A stretch of 64,000 nt of DNA. Source: Frankiales bacterium. GTDB lineage: Bacteria > Actinomycetota > Actinomycetes > Mycobacteriales > SCTD01. Position 1 is the first letter of the stretch. Every line of letters begins with the position of its first letter. Of this stretch, positions 7,872 to 17,064 are shown in pieces. The translations under genes were made by a program, and so were the position numbers. Under the pieces are notes generated by a model that did not search any database, was not told the origin of the DNA, and saw nothing but the letters and a program-made list of their open reading frames with translations. The stretch spans positions 1 through 64,000 of the forward strand of contig JAOPVP010000083.1 of NCBI GenBank assembly GCA_025966135.1, written 5' to 3'.

Positions 7872-10800
7872 GTGACGCTGCTCCTGCTCTCGACCGCTGA
7901 CACCGACCTGCTCGCGGCGCGGGCGGTTGCCGCCCCGGCGCTTCCGCTGCGGCTCGGCAACCCTTCGCGCCTTGACGGGCCGGTGGACCTCGACGGCGTG
8001 AGCCTGATCGTGGTCAGGCTGCTAGGGGGCAAGCGCGCGTGGGACGGTCTCGAGGACCTGCTCGCGAAGGCCCGGGTGCCGGTGGTGCTGCTCGGCGGAG
8101 AGGGACTCGACGCGGAGCTCACCGCTCTGTCGACGGTGCCGGCGGGTGTGGTTGCTGACGCCGCGGCGTACTTCCGCGAGGGTGGGGTCGACAACCTGCG
8201 CGAGCTGATGGCGTTCTTGTCCGACACCGTCCTGCTCACCGGCCACGGCTTCGCCGCGCCCGTCCCACTGGCTTCGTACGGCGTTCACGGTCGCCGTGCG
8301 CGTCTCGACGGCAGGCCCACCGTGGGCGTGGTGTTCTACCGCGCCCACGAGCTCTCCGGGAACACGGCCTTCGTGGACGTGCTGTGTGACGCCCTCGAGG
8401 CCAAGGGCGCCAACGCGCTACCGGTCTACGTCGGCTCCCTGCGCCCGGACGTCGACGGCCAGATCCCGGCTGTCAACGAGCTCCTGACCGGCACCGTCGA
8501 CGTGCTGGTGGTCACGGTTCTGGCGGGCGGAGGCTCCAACGCGGCCGATGCCGAGGGCTGGGACGCGAGAGCGCTGGAAGCCCTCGACGTACCCGTGCTG
8601 CAGGGGTTGTGCGTGACCTCCAGCCGGGCGGAGTGGGAGGCCAGCGACGCTGGTCTCGCGCCCATCGACGCGGCCATGCAAGTGGCCATCCCGGAGTTCG
8701 ACGGCCGTCTCATCACGGTCCCGTTCTCCTTCAAGGAGACAGGCGAGGACGGCGTGCCGGTCTACGTCGCCGATCCTGAGCGGGCGTCCCGGGTCGCCGG
8801 CGTTGCCGTGGCGCATGCGCGGCTGCGTCACAAGCCCAACAGCGACAAGAAGATCGCCCTGGTGCTGTCGTCGTACCCGACCAAGCACGCCCGCGTCGGC
8901 AACGCTGTCGGCCTCGACACGCCCGCCTCTGCGGTACTGCTGTTCAAGGCCATGCGCGAGGCGGGCTACACGATCGGTGCGTTCCCGGAGGACGGGGACA
9001 CCCTGGTGCACACCCTCATCTCGGCGGGCGGGCACGACGTCGAGTGGCTCACCGAGGAGCAGCTGTCAGCGGCGGTGGCCAGAGTGCCGTTGGCGACGTA
9101 CCAGCAGTGGTTCTCGGAGCTGCCGAACGACCTGCAGGAGCGGATGCTGGAGCACTGGGGGCCGCCGCCGGGTTCGCTCTACGTCGACGGCGAGGACATC
9201 GTGCTGGCGGCGCTGCAGTACGGCAACGTGGTGCTGGCGATCCAGCCGCCGCGCGGGTTCGGCGAGAACCCGATCGCGATCTACCACGACCCCGACCTGC
9301 CGCCATCGCACCACTACCTCGCGGCCTACCGCTGGCTCGCCCAGGACTTCGGGGCGGACGCGGTGGTGCACCTCGGCAAGCACGGGACCCTGGAATGGCT
9401 GCCTGGCAAGGGATTGGGGCTGTCGGCGTCGTGTGCCTCGGACGCTGTGCTCACCGACCTCCCGCTCTTCTACCCGTTCATCGTCAACGACCCCGGTGAG
9501 GGCACGCAGGCCAAGCGCCGCGGCCATGCCACCGTCGTCGACCACCTGGTCCCGCCGATGGCGAGGGCAGAGACCTACGACGAGATGGCCCGTCTGGAGC
9601 ACCTGCTCGACGAGTACGCCACCGTCCAGGCCCTCGACCCGGCGAAGCTGCCGGTGCTGCAGGCGCAGATCTGGGAGGTCGTGACAGCCGCCCAGCTGCA
9701 CCACGACCTGCACGTCGAGGGTCAGCCGGACCAGGACGCCTTCGACGACTTCGTGCTCCACGTCGACGGCTACCTCTGTGAGGTCAAGGACGTCCTCATC
9801 CGCGACGGCCTGCACATCCTCGGGCAGCCGCCGGTGGACGGGTCACTCGTCGACCTGGTGATGGGCATTCTTCGTGCGCAGCAGACCTGGGGCGGAGCCA
9901 CCGGTGCGGTGCCAGGCCTGCGTCGCGTGCTCGGCGAGGCATACGGCCTGAGCGAGACCGAGCGCACCGAGGCCGACCAGCTCGAGGCCATGGCGCGCCG
10001 GCTCGTCGAGGGCGTCGCCGCTCTGGGCTGGACCGGCGCGGCGTCCGTCGTCGCAGCCGTGCTCGACCGTCCGGTGCCAGGGGCGCTCGCGTCCCTGGAG
10101 TTCGCGTGCGAGGAGGTGGTGCCACGACTTCGACGTACGACCGATGAGATCGACAACCTGCTCCACGGGCTGTCCGGAGGGTTCGTCCCCGCCGGTCCGT
10201 CTGGGTCACCGACCCGCGGGCTGGTCGGCGTGCTGCCGACGGGGCGCAACTTCTACTCGGTCGACCCCAAGGCGATTCCCTCCAAGAACGCCTGGGACAC
10301 GGGGCGTCAGCTCGCGGACTCGCTGCTGGCGCGCTACCTCGCCGACCACGGTGAGTACCCCGCGTCGGTCGGCCTCGTGGTGTGGGGCACCTCCGCGATG
10401 CGCACTGCGGGTGATGACATCGCCGAAGCCCTGTGGCTGTTGGGTGTCCGTCCCGTCTGGGACACCGCCTCGCGGCGGGTCACGGGGATCGAGGTGGTGC
10501 CCTCGGAGGAGCTGGGCCGTCCGCGGGTCGACGTCACGCTCCGCATCAGCGGGTTCTTCCGCGACGCCTTCCCGCATGTGGTGGCGCTGCTAGACGACGC
10601 GGTGCGTCTTGTGGCCGCTCTGGACGAGCCGTCCAACTTCGTGTGGGACCACGTCCGTCAGGACCTGGCTGACGGCGTCGACGAGCGGCGGGCGACCGCG
10701 CGCATCTTCGGGTCCAAGCCCGGTGCCTACGGCGCGGGACTGCTGCCGCTCATCGACTCCCGCGACTGGAAGACCGATGCCGACCTGGCTGAGGTCTACG

Positions 10801-11414
10801 CGGTCTGGGGTGGCTATGCCTACGGCGCCGGCTTGGACGGTGCTCCGGCTCGCCGGGACATGGAGCGGGTCTACACCCGGGTCCGCGTCGCGGCCAAGAA
10901 CCAGGACACCCGCGAGCACGACATCGTCGACTCCGACGACTACTTCCAGTACCACGGCGGCATGGTCGCGGCAGTCCGCGCGCTGACCGGCTCGTCGCCG
11001 GAGGCGTATGTGGGCGACAGCGCCATCCCGGACGCGGTGAAGACCCGCACCTTGCAGGAGGAGACGCACCGGGTGTTCCGCGCCCGGGTCGTCAACCCGC
11101 GGTGGATCGCCGCCATGCAACGGCACGGCTACAAGGGTGCCTTCGAGATGGCCGCCACGGTCGACTACCTCTTCGGGTACGACGCGACAGCGGGCGTGGT
11201 CGAGGACTGGATGTACGACAAGCTCACCAGCGAGTACGTGTTCGACGAGACCAACCGCGCGTTCATGAAGAAGAGCAACCCGTGGGCGCTCCGGGGCATC
11301 GCCGAGCGCTTGCTCGAGGCCGTGGACCGCGGGCTCTGGGAGTCGCCGTCGCAGGAGGCGCTCGAGGGCCTCAGGGCCACCTACCTCGAGCTCGAAGGCG
11401 ACCTCGAGGACTGA
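7872..11414 (+). CDS. cobN: Cobaltochelatase subunit CobN
   Basis: 1180 residues, the size expected for CobN. It is the large substrate-binding subunit of the ATP-dependent chelatase that inserts cobalt into hydrogenobyrinic a,c-diamide, homologous to magnesium chelatase ChlH/BchH. The conserved HLGKHGTLEWLPGKGLGLS block lies near residues 500-518, and ATARIFGSKPGAYGAGL, EHDIVDSDDYFQYHGGM in the last third are also family hallmarks. The AAA+ partner subunits are probably the single fused ChlI/D protein encoded downstream rather than separate CobS and CobT, which are not seen. GTG start; the 77-nt upstream gap has a GAGAAT box 6 nt before it but no cobalamin riboswitch. Confidence 0.95.
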   Translation: MTLLLLSTADTDLLAARAVAAPALPLRLGNPSRLDGPVDLDGVSLIVVRLLGGKRAWDGLEDLLAKARVPVVLLGGEGLDAELTALSTVPAGVVADAAAYFREGGVDNLRELMAFLSDTVLLTGHGFAAPVPLASYGVHGRRARLDGRPTVGVVFYRAHELSGNTAFVDVLCDALEAKGANALPVYVGSLRPDVDGQIPAVNELLTGTVDVLVVTVLAGGGSNAADAEGWDARALEALDVPVLQGLCVTSSRAEWEASDAGLAPIDAAMQVAIPEFDGRLITVPFSFKETGEDGVPVYVADPERASRVAGVAVAHARLRHKPNSDKKIALVLSSYPTKHARVGNAVGLDTPASAVLLFKAMREAGYTIGAFPEDGDTLVHTLISAGGHDVEWLTEEQLSAAVARVPLATYQQWFSELPNDLQERMLEHWGPPPGSLYVDGEDIVLAALQYGNVVLAIQPPRGFGENPIAIYHDPDLPPSHHYLAAYRWLAQDFGADAVVHLGKHGTLEWLPGKGLGLSASCASDAVLTDLPLFYPFIVNDPGEGTQAKRRGHATVVDHLVPPMARAETYDEMARLEHLLDEYATVQALDPAKLPVLQAQIWEVVTAAQLHHDLHVEGQPDQDAFDDFVLHVDGYLCEVKDVLIRDGLHILGQPPVDGSLVDLVMGILRAQQTWGGATGAVPGLRRVLGEAYGLSETERTEADQLEAMARRLVEGVAALGWTGAASVVAAVLDRPVPGALASLEFACEEVVPRLRRTTDEIDNLLHGLSGGFVPAGPSGSPTRGLVGVLPTGRNFYSVDPKAIPSKNAWDTGRQLADSLLARYLADHGEYPASVGLVVWGTSAMRTAGDDIAEALWLLGVRPVWDTASRRVTGIEVVPSEELGRPRVDVTLRISGFFRDAFPHVVALLDDAVRLVAALDEPSNFVWDHVRQDLADGVDERRATARIFGSKPGAYGAGLLPLIDSRDWKTDADLAEVYAVWGGYAYGAGLDGAPARRDMERVYTRVRVAAKNQDTREHDIVDSDDYFQYHGGMVAAVRALTGSSPEAYVGDSAIPDAVKTRTLQEETHRVFRARVVNPRWIAAMQRHGYKGAFEMAATVDYLFGYDATAGVVEDWMYDKLTSEYVFDETNRAFMKKSNPWALRGIAERLLEAVDRGLWESPSQEALEGLRATYLELEGDLED

Positions 11415-11449
11415 TCGTCGTTCCTGGGGGGCTTCGGCGCCAACCGCCG

Positions 11450-11455
11450 TACGGT
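11450..11455 (+). promoter_or_regulatory. -10 element (TACGGT) of purU
   Basis: TACGGT lies exactly 6 nt before the GTG at 11462, suggesting purU has its own leaderless transcript within the cobN-riboswitch interval. Confidence 0.35.
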
Positions 11456-11461
11456 GGTGTG

Positions 11462-12265
11462 GTGGATCTTGTGCTGACGCTCTCCTGTCCCGACCGGGTC
11501 GGCGTCGTGCACGCCGTCACCGGCTTCCTCGCCGCCCACGACGCCAACATCCTCGACAGCCAGGAGTACGGCGATCCCGACAGCGGGCGCTTCTTCATGC
11601 GGGTGCACGTGACGGGGCCGCCTCAGATGCGGGACGGATTCTCCGCGGTGGCCGAGAGGTTCGGCATGGAGTGGTCGCTGCACGACGTGGCCGTGCGGAA
11701 GCGGGTGCTGGTCCTGGTGAGTCGGCAGGGGCACTGCCTGCACGACCTGCTCTACCGGCAGAGCACCGGCTCGCTGCCGGCCGAGATGGTCGGGGTGGTG
11801 AGCAACCACGAGGACTTCCGAGGCCTCGTCGAGGGGTACGGGATCGCGTTCCACCACGTCGCGCCGAGGGACGAGGCGCGGTTGCTCGAGCTGGCGGACG
11901 GCGTGGACCTGGTGGTGCTGGCCCGGTACATGCAGATCCTGTCGGACGACCTGGTGACCCGGCTGCCGGACACGATCAACATCCACCACAGCTTCCTGCC
12001 CAGCTTCAAGGGCGCCCGGCCCTACCACCAGGCCCACGACCGGGGGGTGAAGCTCATCGGGGCCACAGCGCACTACGTGACCGCCGACCTTGACGAAGGG
12101 CCGATCATCGAGCAGGAGGTCGCCAGGGTGTCGCACGCTCACACGCCCGAGCAGCTCGCGGCCACGGGCGCGGACCTGGAGACGGTGTGCCTGGCCCGCG
12201 CGGTGCGGTGGCACCTGGAGCACCGGGTGCTGCGGAACGGCACGCGCACGGTCGTCTTCACCTGA
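11462..12265 (+). CDS. purU: Formyltetrahydrofolate deformylase PurU
   Basis: 267 residues. Hydrolyses 10-formyl-tetrahydrofolate to formate and THF, balancing one-carbon pools. An N-terminal ACT domain (DLVLTLSCPDRVGVVHAVTG, residues 2-80) is followed by a formyltransferase-like hydrolase domain with the catalytic region NIHHSFLPSFKGARPYHQAH and DLDEGPIIEQ. Length is normal (about 280). Alternative GTG at 11459. It sits between cobN and the cobalamin-riboswitch operon; no biochemical link to B12 assembly is established, although both touch one-carbon metabolism. Confidence 0.93.
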   Translation: MDLVLTLSCPDRVGVVHAVTGFLAAHDANILDSQEYGDPDSGRFFMRVHVTGPPQMRDGFSAVAERFGMEWSLHDVAVRKRVLVLVSRQGHCLHDLLYRQSTGSLPAEMVGVVSNHEDFRGLVEGYGIAFHHVAPRDEARLLELADGVDLVVLARYMQILSDDLVTRLPDTINIHHSFLPSFKGARPYHQAHDRGVKLIGATAHYVTADLDEGPIIEQEVARVSHAHTPEQLAATGADLETVCLARAVRWHLEHRVLRNGTRTVVFT

Positions 12266-12269
12266 CCGC

Positions 12270-12275
12270 TAGAGT
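12270..12275 (+). promoter_or_regulatory. -10 element of the riboswitch-controlled cob operon
   Basis: TAGAGT, identical to the -10 boxes before tetR and the RNB gene, just after the purU stop. Transcription would start near 12282, at the 5' edge of the riboswitch. Confidence 0.45.
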
Positions 12276-12281
12276 CGGCTC

Positions 12282-12385
12282 GCTAGCGACGGACTGGGAG
12301 GAAGCCGGGAAGCCGGCGCGGTCCCGCCACTGTGAGTCCTCCTCCACGAGGGCCAGCCAGACACTCCCACCGTCGATGTCCACAC
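12282..12385 (+). ncRNA. Cobalamin (AdoCbl) riboswitch
   Basis: The leader shows the conserved cobalamin-riboswitch core: GGAAGCCGGGAAGCCGG, GCGCGGTCCCGCCACTGTGA (about 12317-12335) and the 3' B12-box region GCCAGCCAGACACTCCCACC (12352-12371). Bound adenosylcobalamin normally closes the expression platform. Downstream hairpins GTTCC/GGAAC (about 12385-12400) and GAGG/CCTC (12423-12426 with 12433-12436) follow; the latter can hide the ribosome binding site AGGAAGG directly before the GTG at 12437, favouring translational control of the thirteen-gene operon. Confidence 0.93.
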
Positions 12386-12436
12386 TGTTCCTCCTCCGGA
12401 ACACTCCCAGGGCGCGGACCCTGAGGAAGGCACCTC

Positions 12437-14422
12437 GTGTACCCGTTCAGCGCTGTCGTCGGTCTCGACGACCTGCGGCTCGCGCTCATCGTCAACGCCG
12501 TGTCCCCGGCCGTGGGCGGCGTGCTGGTGCGTGGGGAGAAGGGCACCGCCAAGTCGACGGTGGTACGGGCTCTGGCCGCCCTGCTGCCACCCGTGGAGGT
12601 GCTCGAGGACTGCCGGTTCTCCTGCTCGCCCACCTTTGACCCGAACTGCCCGGACCTGGCATCCCACGGGGCCTCGTCCGAGCGGGCTGCGCGTCTGGTG
12701 GAGCTCCCGGTCGGGGCGTCCGAGGATCGCCTGGTGGGGTCGTTGGACCTCGAGCGGGCACTGACCACCGGCATCTCGGCGTACGAGCCGGGGCTGCTCG
12801 CGGCGGCGCACCGCGGCGTGCTCTACGTCGACGAGGTCAACCTCCTGCACGACCACCTGGTGGACCTGCTGCTGGACGCTGCCGCGCTCGGGACGTCGTA
12901 CGTCGAGCGCGAGGGGGTGTCGGTGCGCCATGCCGCCCGCTTCCTGCTCGTTGGCACCATGAACCCGGAAGAGGGCGAGCTCCGGCCACAGCTGCTGGAC
13001 CGCTTCGGGCTCACGGTCGAGGTGGCCGCGACGCGTGATCCCTCGGAACGGGCCGAGGTCGTGCGCCGGCGGCTGGCCTACGAGGCCGACCCGGCCGGTT
13101 TTGCTGCCTCCTGGGCTGCGGCCGACGCCTCGTTGGCCTTCCAGATCGCCGAGGCCCGGGACCTTCTCCCGAAGGTGGTCCTCGGCGACCATGCCCTCCG
13201 CGAGATCACCACCGTCTGCGCGGCCTTCGACGTCGACGGCCTGCGCGCCGACCTCGTGACTGCCAAGGCTGCCCTCGCGCTCGCCGCCTGGGCCGGGCGT
13301 GACGAGGTCACCACCGAGGACGTCCGCGCCGCGGCCCGGCTCGCGCTGCCGCACCGCCGCCGCCGTACCCCGTTCGAGGCTCCTGGTCTGGATGAGGACC
13401 AGCTCTCGGAGGCCCTCGACTCGGTCGAGCCCGACCCCGACCCCGACCCTGGCCCCGACGACGACGGCCCCGGTGCTGGCTCCGGCGCTCCCGCTTCCGA
13501 GTTGTCAGCCTCTGATGGGGCCGAGACCGCACAGGGTGCTGACAGCTCGCCGGCCGAGGGCGACGGCCCCGAGTTGTCAGCACCACGTGGGGCGCCGACC
13601 CCAGCTGGGGCTGACAACTCGCAGCAGAAGCCGGGGGGGACGTTCAAGCCGGTGGCGCTCACGGTGCCTGGCGTGAACAAGCGAGGGGGCGCGGCCGGGC
13701 GCCGGTCGCTGGCCGAGGGCGGCAGCGGCAAGCTCACCGGGGCACGCCTGCCGGTGGGGCGTCTGCAGTCGCTGCACCTCACAGCCACTCTCCGCGCGGC
13801 GGCTCCGCACCAGGTCGCCCGGGGACGCGCCGGGTCCGGCGTGCAGCTCCGCAGCAGCGATCTGCGGGAGGCCGTCCGCGAAGGACGAGAGGGCAACCTC
13901 GTGCTGTTCGTCGTCGACGCCTCGGGGTCGATGGCTGCGCGTCAGCGCATGAGTGCCGTCAAGGGCGCGGTCCTGTCGCTGCTGACCGATGCCTACCAGC
14001 GGCGTGACAAGGTGGCGCTCGTGAGCTTCCGGGGGGCGCAAGCGGACCTGCTCCTCCCGCCCACCTCGTCGGTCGACGCCGCGGCTGTCCGTCTCACCGA
14101 CCTACCGACCGGGGGCCGGACACCACTGTCCGCCGGCCTGCTGCGGGCCGCGGAAGTACTTCGCGTGGAGGCCGTGCGCGACCCCTCGCGCCGGGCGCTG
14201 GTCGTCGTCGTCACAGATGGCCGGCACACCAGCGGGCCGTCTCCGGAGCTCGCGGCCGCGCAGCTCGCACGCAGCGGTGCGGCGTGCGTCGTCGTCGACT
14301 GCGAGAGCGGGCCCGTTCGCCTCGGCCTGGCAGGTGCTCTGGGGGCGCAGCTGGGTGGGCTCTCGCTGCGGCTCGAGGAGCTGTCGGCCGAGGCGTTGAC
14401 CTCCGTGGTGAAGGCGGCCTGA
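12437..14422 (+). CDS. Fused ChlI/ChlD-type chelatase AAA+/VWA subunit
   Basis: 661 residues. N-terminal AAA+ ATPase (about 1-310) with Walker [10 protein letters not shown] (33-41) and Walker B in [17 protein letters not shown]-terminal von Willebrand A domain (about 485-660) with MIDAS motif DASGSMAA. These correspond to magnesium-chelatase subunits I and D fused in one chain, the form commonly found with CobN in actinobacterial B12 loci as the motor of cobaltochelatase. The ~120-residue linker is acidic and Pro-rich and contains two 24-residue repeats (ELSA...GADxS) encoded by tandem DNA hairpins. First gene after the riboswitch; GTG start. Confidence 0.92.
   Translation: MYPFSAVVGLDDLRLALIVNAVSPAVGGVLVRGEKGTAKSTVVRALAALLPPVEVLEDCRFSCSPTFDPNCPDLASHGASSERAARLVELPVGASEDRLVGSLDLERALTTGISAYEPGLLAAAHRGVLYVDEVNLLHDHLVDLLLDAAALGTSYVEREGVSVRHAARFLLVGTMNPEEGELRPQLLDRFGLTVEVAATRDPSERAEVVRRRLAYEADPAGFAASWAAADASLAFQIAEARDLLPKVVLGDHALREITTVCAAFDVDGLRADLVTAKAALALAAWAGRDEVTTEDVRAAARLALPHRRRRTPFEAPGLDEDQLSEALDSVEPDPDPDPGPDDDGPGAGSGAPASELSASDGAETAQGADSSPAEGDGPELSAPRGAPTPAGADNSQQKPGGTFKPVALTVPGVNKRGGAAGRRSLAEGGSGKLTGARLPVGRLQSLHLTATLRAAAPHQVARGRAGSGVQLRSSDLREAVREGREGNLVLFVVDASGSMAARQRMSAVKGAVLSLLTDAYQRRDKVALVSFRGAQADLLLPPTSSVDAAAVRLTDLPTGGRTPLSAGLLRAAEVLRVEAVRDPSRRALVVVVTDGRHTSGPSPELAAAQLARSGAACVVVDCESGPVRLGLAGALGAQLGGLSLRLEELSAEALTSVVKAA
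13499..13548. repeat. 50-nt hairpin element, copy 1, inside chelatase linker
   Basis: Arms GAGTTGTCAGC (13499-13509) and GCTGACAGCTC (13538-13548) pair over 11 positions with one G-U. It lies in frame in the low-complexity linker of the chelatase gene and starts 72 nt (24 codons) before a second, better-conserved copy. Confidence 0.7.
13571..13620. repeat. 50-nt hairpin element, copy 2, inside chelatase linker
   Basis: Arms GAGTTGTCAGC (13571-13581) and GCTGACAACTC (13610-13620) are perfectly complementary; inside them TGGGG (13588-13592) pairs with CCCCA (13599-13603). The same left arm begins copy 1 at 13499. The nested palindrome encodes [17 protein letters not shown] of the disordered linker. 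Confidence 0.75.
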
Positions 14423-14423
14423 C

Positions 14424-15026
14424 ATGCCCCAGGGAGTGCCTACCAGTATCCCCGACGACGGCCTGACCACTCGCCAGCGCCGCAACCGCCCGTTGCTCGT
14501 CGTGCACACGGGCGAGATGAAGGGCAAGTCCACCGCTGCCTTCGGCCTGGCGCTCCGGGCCTGGAACCAGGGCTGGTCGATCGGGGTCTTCCAGTTTGTC
14601 AAGAGCGCGAAGTGGAAGGTCGGCGAGGAGAACGCCCTGCGCGTTCTCGGGGCTACCCGCGAGGGCGGCACCGTCTCCTGGAACAAGATGGGCGAGGGCT
14701 GGTCCTGGACCCGTAAGCAGGGCGACGACGAGGACCACGCCGCCAACGCCCTCGAGGGCTGGGAGCAGGTGAAGCGCGACCTGGCCGCCGAGACCTACCA
14801 GTTCTACGTGCTCGACGAGTTCACCTACCCCATGAAGTGGGGCTGGGTCGACGTGGACGACGTCGTGGAGACCTTGCGCAACCGGCCGGGGACCCAGCAC
14901 GTGGTCATCACCGGCCGCGACGCCCACCCGGCGCTCGTCGAGGCCGCCGACCTCGTCATGGAGACCACCAAGGTCAAGCACCCCATGGACGCCGGCCAGA
15001 AGGGCCAGAGGGGCATCGAGTGGTGA
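14424..15026 (+). CDS. cobO: Cob(I)yrinic acid a,c-diamide adenosyltransferase CobO
   Basis: 200 residues, BtuR/CobO/CobP family. Transfers the 5'-deoxyadenosyl group of ATP to the cobalt of cob(I)yrinic a,c-diamide. The phosphate-binding loop GEMKGKSTAAFGLALRA is at residues 30-46 and the Walker-B-like FYVLDEFTYPMKWGWVD near 130. ATG starts one base after the chelatase stop. Ends in a GTGA overlap with cobB. It acts directly after cobalt insertion, matching its position behind the chelatase subunit. Confidence 0.95.
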   Translation: MPQGVPTSIPDDGLTTRQRRNRPLLVVHTGEMKGKSTAAFGLALRAWNQGWSIGVFQFVKSAKWKVGEENALRVLGATREGGTVSWNKMGEGWSWTRKQGDDEDHAANALEGWEQVKRDLAAETYQFYVLDEFTYPMKWGWVDVDDVVETLRNRPGTQHVVITGRDAHPALVEAADLVMETTKVKHPMDAGQKGQRGIEW

Positions 15027-16351
15027 ACGTCCCGCGGGTCGTCATCGCCGCACCCTCGTCCGGCGCCGGCAAGACGACGGTCGCCACCGGGCTGATGGCC
15101 GCGCTCCGCAGTCGCGACCTGCAGGTCAGCCCGCACAAGGTCGGGCCGGACTACATCGACCCCGGCTACCACGCGCTCGCCACCGGCCGACCCGGCCGCA
15201 ACCTCGACCCGGTGCTGGTCGGCGAGGACCTCATCGCACCGCTGTTCCTGCACGGCGCGGCCGGGGCGGATGTCGCGGTGGTGGAGGGCGTCATGGGGCT
15301 GTTCGACGGCCGCGGCTCCACCGAGTTCGGCTCCACCGCCCACGTCGCCCACTTGCTCGAGGCCCCCGTCGTCCTCGTGGTCGACGCCAGCTCCCAGTCA
15401 CGGTCGGTCGCCGCCCTCCTTCACGGCTTCAGCTCGTACGACGAAGACCTCCTGCTGGCCGGGGTCGTCCTGAACCGGGTCGGCAGCGACCGGCACGAGC
15501 AGGTGCTGCGCGAGGCCCTCGAGGGGGTCGCGACGGTGCTCGGCGTGATTCGCCGCGACGCTGAGGTGGCCACTCCCTCGCGGCACCTCGGGCTCATCCC
15601 CGCGGCGGAGCGGACGCCCGAAGCAGTGGCGACCGTCGAGCGCCTCGGTCGGGTCATCGCGAAGGGCATCGACCTGGACGCCGTGCTCGCGATCGCCCGC
15701 AGTGCAGGTGATCTGCAGGCCACCGCCTGGGCGCCGGCGACCGTCGACCGACCCAGCCGGCCACGCATCGCCGTGGCCGCGGGGGAGGCCTTCACGTTCT
15801 CCTACACCGAGACCGCCGAGCTGCTGACCGCCGCGGGCGCGGACGTCGTGCACGTCGACCCGCTCCGCGACGAGCGGCTCCCGGATGCCACGGCCGCCCT
15901 GGTGCTGGGCGGTGGCTTCCCGGAGGTCTACGCCGAGCAGCTGTCGGCCAACGCGGGTCTGCGGCACGACGTCGCCCGCCTGGCAGGCTCAGGCGCCCCC
16001 ATCGCTGCCGAGTGCGCGGGGCTGCTGTACCTCTGCCGGGCGCTCGACGGCCACGAGATGGCGGGTGTGCTCGACCTGGACGCCGAGATGACCTCGAAGC
16101 TCACCCTCGGCTACCGGACCACCCGGTCGGCGACGAACTCGTGGATGCCGCAGCTCGAGGTGACAGGTCACGAGTTCCACCGCACCGCCGTGGTGTCGCG
16201 GAGGGCGGGCCTGCCGGCGTGGGAGCACGGCGAGGGTGTCGTGGCAGGGATGGTTCACGCGTCGTACCTGCACCTGCACTGGGCCGGCGTCCCCGGCGTG
16301 GCTGAGCGGTTCGTCGACGCGGCCCTGGGGCTACAACTGGCGGCGGCATGA
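15023..16351 (+). CDS. cobB: Cobyrinic acid a,c-diamide synthase CobB/CbiA
   Basis: 442 residues. Glutamine-dependent amidation of the a and c side chains of (hydrogeno)cobyrinic acid. Starts with PRVVIAAPSSGAGKTTVATG (P-loop-like dethiobiotin-synthetase fold) and ends with a class I amidotransferase domain with Cys331 in AAECAGLLYLC. The GTG in the GTGA overlap with cobO is chosen; the longer open frame upstream is antisense-quality. Whether hydrogenobyrinate or cob(II)yrinate is the true substrate depends on which cobalt chelatase dominates, since both CobN and CbiX types are encoded. Confidence 0.95.
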   Translation: MNVPRVVIAAPSSGAGKTTVATGLMAALRSRDLQVSPHKVGPDYIDPGYHALATGRPGRNLDPVLVGEDLIAPLFLHGAAGADVAVVEGVMGLFDGRGSTEFGSTAHVAHLLEAPVVLVVDASSQSRSVAALLHGFSSYDEDLLLAGVVLNRVGSDRHEQVLREALEGVATVLGVIRRDAEVATPSRHLGLIPAAERTPEAVATVERLGRVIAKGIDLDAVLAIARSAGDLQATAWAPATVDRPSRPRIAVAAGEAFTFSYTETAELLTAAGADVVHVDPLRDERLPDATAALVLGGGFPEVYAEQLSANAGLRHDVARLAGSGAPIAAECAGLLYLCRALDGHEMAGVLDLDAEMTSKLTLGYRTTRSATNSWMPQLEVTGHEFHRTAVVSRRAGLPAWEHGEGVVAGMVHASYLHLHWAGVPGVAERFVDAALGLQLAAA

Positions 16352-17064
16352 GGCTGATCGGTGTCGGGATGGGCCCGGGCGATCCGGAGCTCGTGACGGT
16401 GAAGGCCGTCCGGGTCCTGCAGGAGGCCGAACTCGTGGTCGTACCCGTGATGGACGCGGGGGAGCAGGGCCGAGCCGAGGCAACCGTCCGGGCGCACATC
16501 ACCCACGACCGCGTGCAACGGTTGGTGTTCGCCCTCGACGATCGTGGCGGAGCTACTCCGCAGCGGACCGCGGCGTGGGACAACGCGGCTGACGTGGTAA
16601 CAGATGCCTTGCGTACCAAGGCATCTGTCGCCTTCGCTACGATCGGCGACCCCAACATCTACAGCACCTTCACCTACCTCGCCGACGCGGTCCGCGAACG
16701 GCTCCCAGAGGTTGTGGTCGAGTCCGTCCCCGGCATCACGGCCATGCAGGACCTTGCGGCCCGCAGCGGCACCGTCCTGTGCGAGGGAGCCGAGTCGCTC
16801 GCGTTGCTGCCGCTCACCGCGGGCATCGACGCGTTCGAGGAGGCGCTGAGCCACTTCGACTCGGTGGTCGCCTACAAGGGCGGTCGGCACATGACCGCGG
16901 TCCGTGACGTGCTGGCCAGGCACGGTCGTCTCGGCACCGCCGTGTTCGGCGCAGCACTCGGGCTCCCAGACGAGCAGGTCGGCCCGCTGCCCGCGGAGGC
17001 GGCGCCGTACCTGTCGACGGTCATCGCGCCGGCTCGTCGTACCAGTCGTGGAGGCAAGCTGTGA
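16348..17064 (+). CDS. cobI: Precorrin-2 C20-methyltransferase CobI/CbiL
   Basis: 238 residues, SAM-dependent tetrapyrrole methylase. Methylates C20 of (cobalt-)precorrin-2 to give precorrin-3A. The family N-terminus is RLIGVGMGPGDPELVTVKAV, followed by GDPNIYSTFTYLADAV (SAM-binding GDP motif) and VESVPGITAMQDLAAR. Overlaps cobB (ATGA) and cobM (GTGA). Whether it prefers the metal-free or cobalt form cannot be read from sequence. Confidence 0.94.
   Translation: MRLIGVGMGPGDPELVTVKAVRVLQEAELVVVPVMDAGEQGRAEATVRAHITHDRVQRLVFALDDRGGATPQRTAAWDNAADVVTDALRTKASVAFATIGDPNIYSTFTYLADAVRERLPEVVVESVPGITAMQDLAARSGTVLCEGAESLALLPLTAGIDAFEEALSHFDSVVAYKGGRHMTAVRDVLARHGRLGTAVFGAALGLPDEQVGPLPAEAAPYLSTVIAPARRTSRGGKL

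Noticed and set aside
12437..13400. Chelatase AAA+ protein as a MoxR or ComM-type ATPase
   Set aside because: The C-terminal VWA domain with MIDAS and the place between a B12 riboswitch and cobO fit ChlI/D of cobaltochelatase.
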